A DNA stretch of 18,151 nucleotides from Porticoccus sp964608185 (GTDB lineage Bacteria > Pseudomonadota > Gammaproteobacteria > Pseudomonadales > Porticoccaceae), in contig CAZSMR010000025.1 of the NCBI GenBank assembly GCA_964608185.1, forward strand, positions 1-18,151. Reading direction: 5' to 3'. The position numbers and the translations under genes were made by a program. Below are positions 14,848-18,151 of the stretch, piece after piece; the first letter of the stretch is position 1, and every line of letters begins with the position of its first letter. Below the pieces are notes generated by a model. That model did no database searches, was not told where the DNA came from, and was given only the letters and a program-made list of their open reading frames with translations.

Positions 14848-17685
14848 TTAAGATCTGTAATTTAATGCCTCATCAATAAACTTTTTTTGCTCTTCAAGGT
14901 GAAGCGACATATACCCACATGCTGGAGCTGCTGAGGCTTCACGACCTATATAACTCAAGGTCAACTTTTTATTGAACTTATGAATAATACTGCGCATATG
15001 ATGCTGGCTACTATACCATGCACCTTGATTTATTGGTTCCTCTTGACACCAAACAACATCTATAAGATTTTTATATTTCTGCAACGATTCTAGCAAGTCC
15101 TGATCAGGAAAAGGATACAATTGCTCGATCCGGACTAGCGCTACATCCTTAATTTTTTGCTCCTGTCTCTCCTCGTATAGGTGATAGTAAACTTTACCAG
15201 AACAAAGAATTAAGCGCTTTGTATTAGTTTTATCAACTTCTTTATCTTGAATAAGATTTAAGAATTGACCATTAGCAAGATCTTCCATGGATGATGTTGC
15301 TAGTTTGTGTCTTAGTATCCATTTGGGGCTCATTACGATAAGCGGACGTCGCATTGGCCTTATAGCCTGTCGGCGAATCATATGGTAAACCTGAGCCGGC
15401 GTAGTCGGTATGCATACTTGTATATTATGTTCAGCAGATAACTGAAGAAATCTTTCCAATCTCGCAGACGAGTGTTCTGGTCCTTGGCCTTCATAACCAT
15501 GAGGTAGGAGCAACATCAAACCACACATACGTCCCCATTTGTGCTCTCCACTAGTGATAAACTGATCTATTATTACTTGGGCGCCATTAGCAAAGTCTCC
15601 AAATTGCGCTTCCCATATCACTAAACCCTTAGGTGAAGTAGAGGCATAGCCGTATTCAAAACCCAACACAGCTTCTTCTGACAAGAAAGAGTCATAAATT
15701 TCCCACCTTGATGATTTTTTGGGTATTTCTTGTAAAGGGATATAACTATCACCATTTTTTTGATTATGAATAACGGCATGTCGATGCGAAAATGTTCCTC
15801 GGCCAATATCTTGACCTGTCATTCTTATAGGGTATCCTTCATGGAGCAGAGTTGCATATCCAAGCAACTCTGCCATCCCCCAATTTAAAGCTAACGCACC
15901 GCGAGCCATTTTTTTTCGATCTTCATATATTTTCCCAACTTGTCGCTGCATTACAACACCATCAGGAACTTGAGTTATACTTTCAGCGAGATCTCGCAGT
16001 TTTTTCATAGAGAAAGAGGTGTCTGCAGAAGTATCCCAGTTTTGATTCAAGTAAGGATTCCAATCAACAAAAGGAGCAATATCGGGCTCAGACACAAAGT
16101 TATTAACGACATTATCGCCACGATCTAATGTTCCTCTGTACTCTTTTAATATTGAATCTGCATCTTTCTGGGTGACAACACCTTCTTTTACTAATTGATC
16201 TGAATAAAGTGCACGTGTAGTTTTAAGATTTTTGATGATCTTATACATCATGGGTTGTGTGGCAGAAGGCTCATCGGTCTCGTTATGGCCACGCCGTCGG
16301 TAGCAAATTAAGTCGATAACAATATCTTTTTTGAATTGGTACCTATAGTCAATTGCGAGATTAGTAATAAACATTACAGCATCTGGATCATCAGCATTAA
16401 CGTGAATAATTGGAGCCTGAACCATCTTGGCTATATCAGTACAATACTCAGTTGATCTTGCATCTTCCTGAATGTTAGTAGTGAAACCAACCTGATTATT
16501 GATTACTACATGAACTGTACCCCCAGTCTTATAACCTCTAAGCTGTGACATTTGAAATGTCTCCATAACGACCCCTTGACCTGCAAAAGCTGCATCGCCA
16601 TGGATTACTATAGGGAAGACTGCTTTGCCATCTAGATCTTCACGACGATCTTGACGAGCTCTTGCAGAACCCTCAGCTACTGGTGCCGCGATCTCTAAAT
16701 GTGAAGGATTGAACATTAAAGCTAAGTGTACTTTACCACCAGGGGTCATAACATCTGATGAAAATCCTTGATGGTATTTGACGTCTCCTGATGTATCTAC
16801 ATGTCTTTTTCCTTCAAATTCAGCAAATAGCTCTGAAGGGCTTTTTCCAAGAACATTAACCAGAACATTAAGTCGACCTCTATGGGCCATAGTCAGAACG
16901 ATTTCTTTTGCACCATATTCACCAGCACGCTGTATAAGACCGTCCAACATAGGAATCATGGACTCACTACCTTCCAAACCGAAGCGCTTGGTTCCAGGAT
17001 ATTTTGAATCCAGATGTCTTTCTAGTCCCTCAGCTGCTGTCAGTCGCTGAAGAACGTATTTTCTCATCTCATCATCATAATTAGGTTTAGATCTAGCGCT
17101 TTCAAAACGCTGCTGAAGCCATCGCTTTTCTGCTAGATCTATAACATGACCACACTCAACTCCTACATGACCGCAGTATGTTTCTTCTAAGCCAGAGATA
17201 ATTTCTTTTAAGGTCGATTCTTCTTCACCAAAATATAGCATGCCTGATTGAAAGGTTGTGTCTAAATCAGCAGCCGTTAATCCATGAAAAGAAAGCTCCA
17301 GATCCGGAGCTTTATCACGAGACCATAACCCAAGAGGATCTAATCGTGCTTTCTGATGACCTCTATTTCGATGAGAAATAATGAGCTGAGCAACTTTTAC
17401 CTGTTTGCGCTCATGCTCAATATTTTCACCACCAGAGCCGGGAATTACCACAGGACGTGATCTACGTCTACCCATCTTTTCAAAATTTGCCATGATAGTG
17501 GCATGTGATACATCTGGATCGGTTTGACCATTTACATGCGGAAGAGAATCAAAAAAAGAACGCCATTGGTCATCAACACCATTAGGATCATGCAAGTAAG
17601 TGTCGTATAAATCTTCTATATATGCGGCATTTCCACCGGATAAATAAGAGCTGTCTAAAAACCGCTGCATGATGCTTTCGGGCAT
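14848..17685 (-). CDS. sucA: 2-oxoglutarate dehydrogenase E1 component
   Basis: Thiamin-diphosphate enzyme that decarboxylates 2-oxoglutarate and succinylates the E2 lipoyl group. It has 945 residues, close to the usual 930-945. The N-terminal E2-binding segment includes YIEDLYDTYLHDP. Substrate/cofactor histidines are H268 in TMAHRGRLNVL and H329 in NPSHLEI. The diphosphate-binding region shows IHGDAAFAGQGV (361-372) and VINNQVGF (394-401), followed by RRGHNETDEP. An AAGGA seven bases before the ATG supports the start. It follows sdhB by 62 bp within the operon. Confidence 0.98.
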   Translation of the reverse strand: MPESIMQRFLDSSYLSGGNAAYIEDLYDTYLHDPNGVDDQWRSFFDSLPHVNGQTDPDVSHATIMANFEKMGRRRSRPVVIPGSGGENIEHERKQVKVAQLIISHRNRGHQKARLDPLGLWSRDKAPDLELSFHGLTAADLDTTFQSGMLYFGEEESTLKEIISGLEETYCGHVGVECGHVIDLAEKRWLQQRFESARSKPNYDDEMRKYVLQRLTAAEGLERHLDSKYPGTKRFGLEGSESMIPMLDGLIQRAGEYGAKEIVLTMAHRGRLNVLVNVLGKSPSELFAEFEGKRHVDTSGDVKYHQGFSSDVMTPGGKVHLALMFNPSHLEIAAPVAEGSARARQDRREDLDGKAVFPIVIHGDAAFAGQGVVMETFQMSQLRGYKTGGTVHVVINNQVGFTTNIQEDARSTEYCTDIAKMVQAPIIHVNADDPDAVMFITNLAIDYRYQFKKDIVIDLICYRRRGHNETDEPSATQPMMYKIIKNLKTTRALYSDQLVKEGVVTQKDADSILKEYRGTLDRGDNVVNNFVSEPDIAPFVDWNPYLNQNWDTSADTSFSMKKLRDLAESITQVPDGVVMQRQVGKIYEDRKKMARGALALNWGMAELLGYATLLHEGYPIRMTGQDIGRGTFSHRHAVIHNQKNGDSYIPLQEIPKKSSRWEIYDSFLSEEAVLGFEYGYASTSPKGLVIWEAQFGDFANGAQVIIDQFITSGEHKWGRMCGLMLLLPHGYEGQGPEHSSARLERFLQLSAEHNIQVCIPTTPAQVYHMIRRQAIRPMRRPLIVMSPKWILRHKLATSSMEDLANGQFLNLIQDKEVDKTNTKRLILCSGKVYYHLYEERQEQKIKDVALVRIEQLYPFPDQDLLESLQKYKNLIDVVWCQEEPINQGAWYSSQHHMRSIIHKFNKKLTLSYIGREASAAPACGYMSLHLEEQKKFIDEALNYRS

Positions 17686-17747
17686 CTATTTTTCCTTATA
17701 CTTAACAGATATTTCTATTTTAGGGTTTTGATCAGTTACAGTAATCC

Positions 17748-18151
17748 TTAAGCAGCTTTTTTTAGCAACATATTACGTATATGGCCAATTGCTCGAGTGG
17801 GATTTAAACCTTTAGGGCAAACTGCAACACAGTTTTGAATTCCATGACAGCGAAAAACACTGAAAGGATCTTCAAGATTCGATAATCTTTTTTCCGTATC
17901 ATTGTCTCTTGTGTCTGCCAAGAAGCGATAAGCCTGCAATAAACCAGCTGGCCCTATGAACTTATCTGGATTCCACCAAAATGAGGGGCAACTGGTTGAA
18001 CAACACGCACAAAGAATACACTCATATAAACCATCAAGTTTTGCTCGATCCTCAGGAGTCTGCAATCTTTCTATCCCAGGAGCTGGCTCATCATTGACGA
18101 GATAAGGTTGAATTTTCTTGTATTGAGCATAAAACTGACTCATATCTATAA
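17748..18151 (-). CDS. sdhB: Succinate dehydrogenase iron-sulfur subunit, C-terminal part (runs off right edge)
   Basis: The reading frame stays open to the window edge (18151). The ATG at 18143 is internal (…IDMSQFYAQYKKIQPYL), so the N-terminal 2Fe-2S domain lies outside. What is present is the bacterial ferredoxin-like domain. CILCACCSTSCP contributes the 4Fe-4S ligands and one 3Fe-4S ligand. The quinone-site tryptophans are in SFWWNPDKF. CHGIQNCVAVCPKGLNP completes the 3Fe-4S and 4Fe-4S sites. SdhB transfers electrons from SdhA flavin to ubiquinone at the inner membrane. It is upstream of and co-oriented with sucA, the usual gammaproteobacterial order. Confidence 0.96.
   Translation of the reverse strand, partial: IDMSQFYAQYKKIQPYLVNDEPAPGIERLQTPEDRAKLDGLYECILCACCSTSCPSFWWNPDKFIGPAGLLQAYRFLADTRDNDTEKRLSNLEDPFSVFRCHGIQNCVAVCPKGLNPTRAIGHIRNMLLKKAA

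Overview
This window looks like a chromosomal segment from an AT-rich gammaproteobacterium. Coding density is moderate, the intergenic regions are very AT-rich, and every recognisable gene is a housekeeping or core-metabolism gene. The gene types and order resemble the Pseudomonas/Oceanospirillales/Cellvibrionales side of the class. Three arrangements support this: the sdhB-sucA-sucB-lpd-sucC-sucD operon with a Pseudomonas-type Lpd, an etfB gene divergent from ETF:ubiquinone oxidoreductase, and aroC followed by an MFS transporter of the phenylpropionate-permease-like group. I cannot name the genus. From memory, the homologues of most genes lie within one broad arc of the P. aeruginosa chromosome (PA1584-PA1682), so the window reads like a condensed version of that arc with many genes missing.

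Layout. Positions 1-43 hold the first codons of etfB (minus strand, running off the left edge). A 435-bp AT-rich divergent region (44-478) follows. It contains a convincing plus-strand Rho-independent terminator with no gene in front of it, a candidate etfB promoter and a possible 14-codon leader ORF. etfQO (plus, 479-2110) ends 10 bp from a convergent TetR-family regulator. Further right, all on the minus strand, are a 91-residue single-span protein, an MFS transporter and aroC. aroC is divergent from folE (5758-6303), and the 268 bp between them carry four AACGAT hexamers and a perfect 21-bp palindrome. Next, on the minus strand, come gpsA with a downstream DUF4389 membrane protein, and htpG with a sigma-32-like promoter. 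The right half is the TCA-cycle operon, read right to left: sdhB (partial at the right edge), sucA, sucB, lpd, sucC, sucD, closed by a strong terminator at 9980-10007.

Function. The right half encodes 2-oxoglutarate dehydrogenase (E1, E2, E3), succinyl-CoA synthetase and the iron-sulfur subunit of succinate dehydrogenase, which are consecutive TCA steps from 2-oxoglutarate to fumarate. The ETF/ETF-QO pair at the left feeds electrons from acyl-CoA and related dehydrogenases into the quinone pool. aroC and folE supply chorismate and the pterin precursor, the two inputs to folate. gpsA makes glycerol-3-phosphate for phospholipids. htpG is the Hsp90 chaperone.

I found no mobile element, CRISPR array, tRNA, rRNA, toxin-antitoxin or defence genes, and no clear novel multi-gene system. 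The most interesting items are the orphan terminator (candidate small RNA) before etfQO, the repeat/palindrome cluster between aroC and folE, and two separate in-frame 9-bp tandem repeats in the linkers of htpG.
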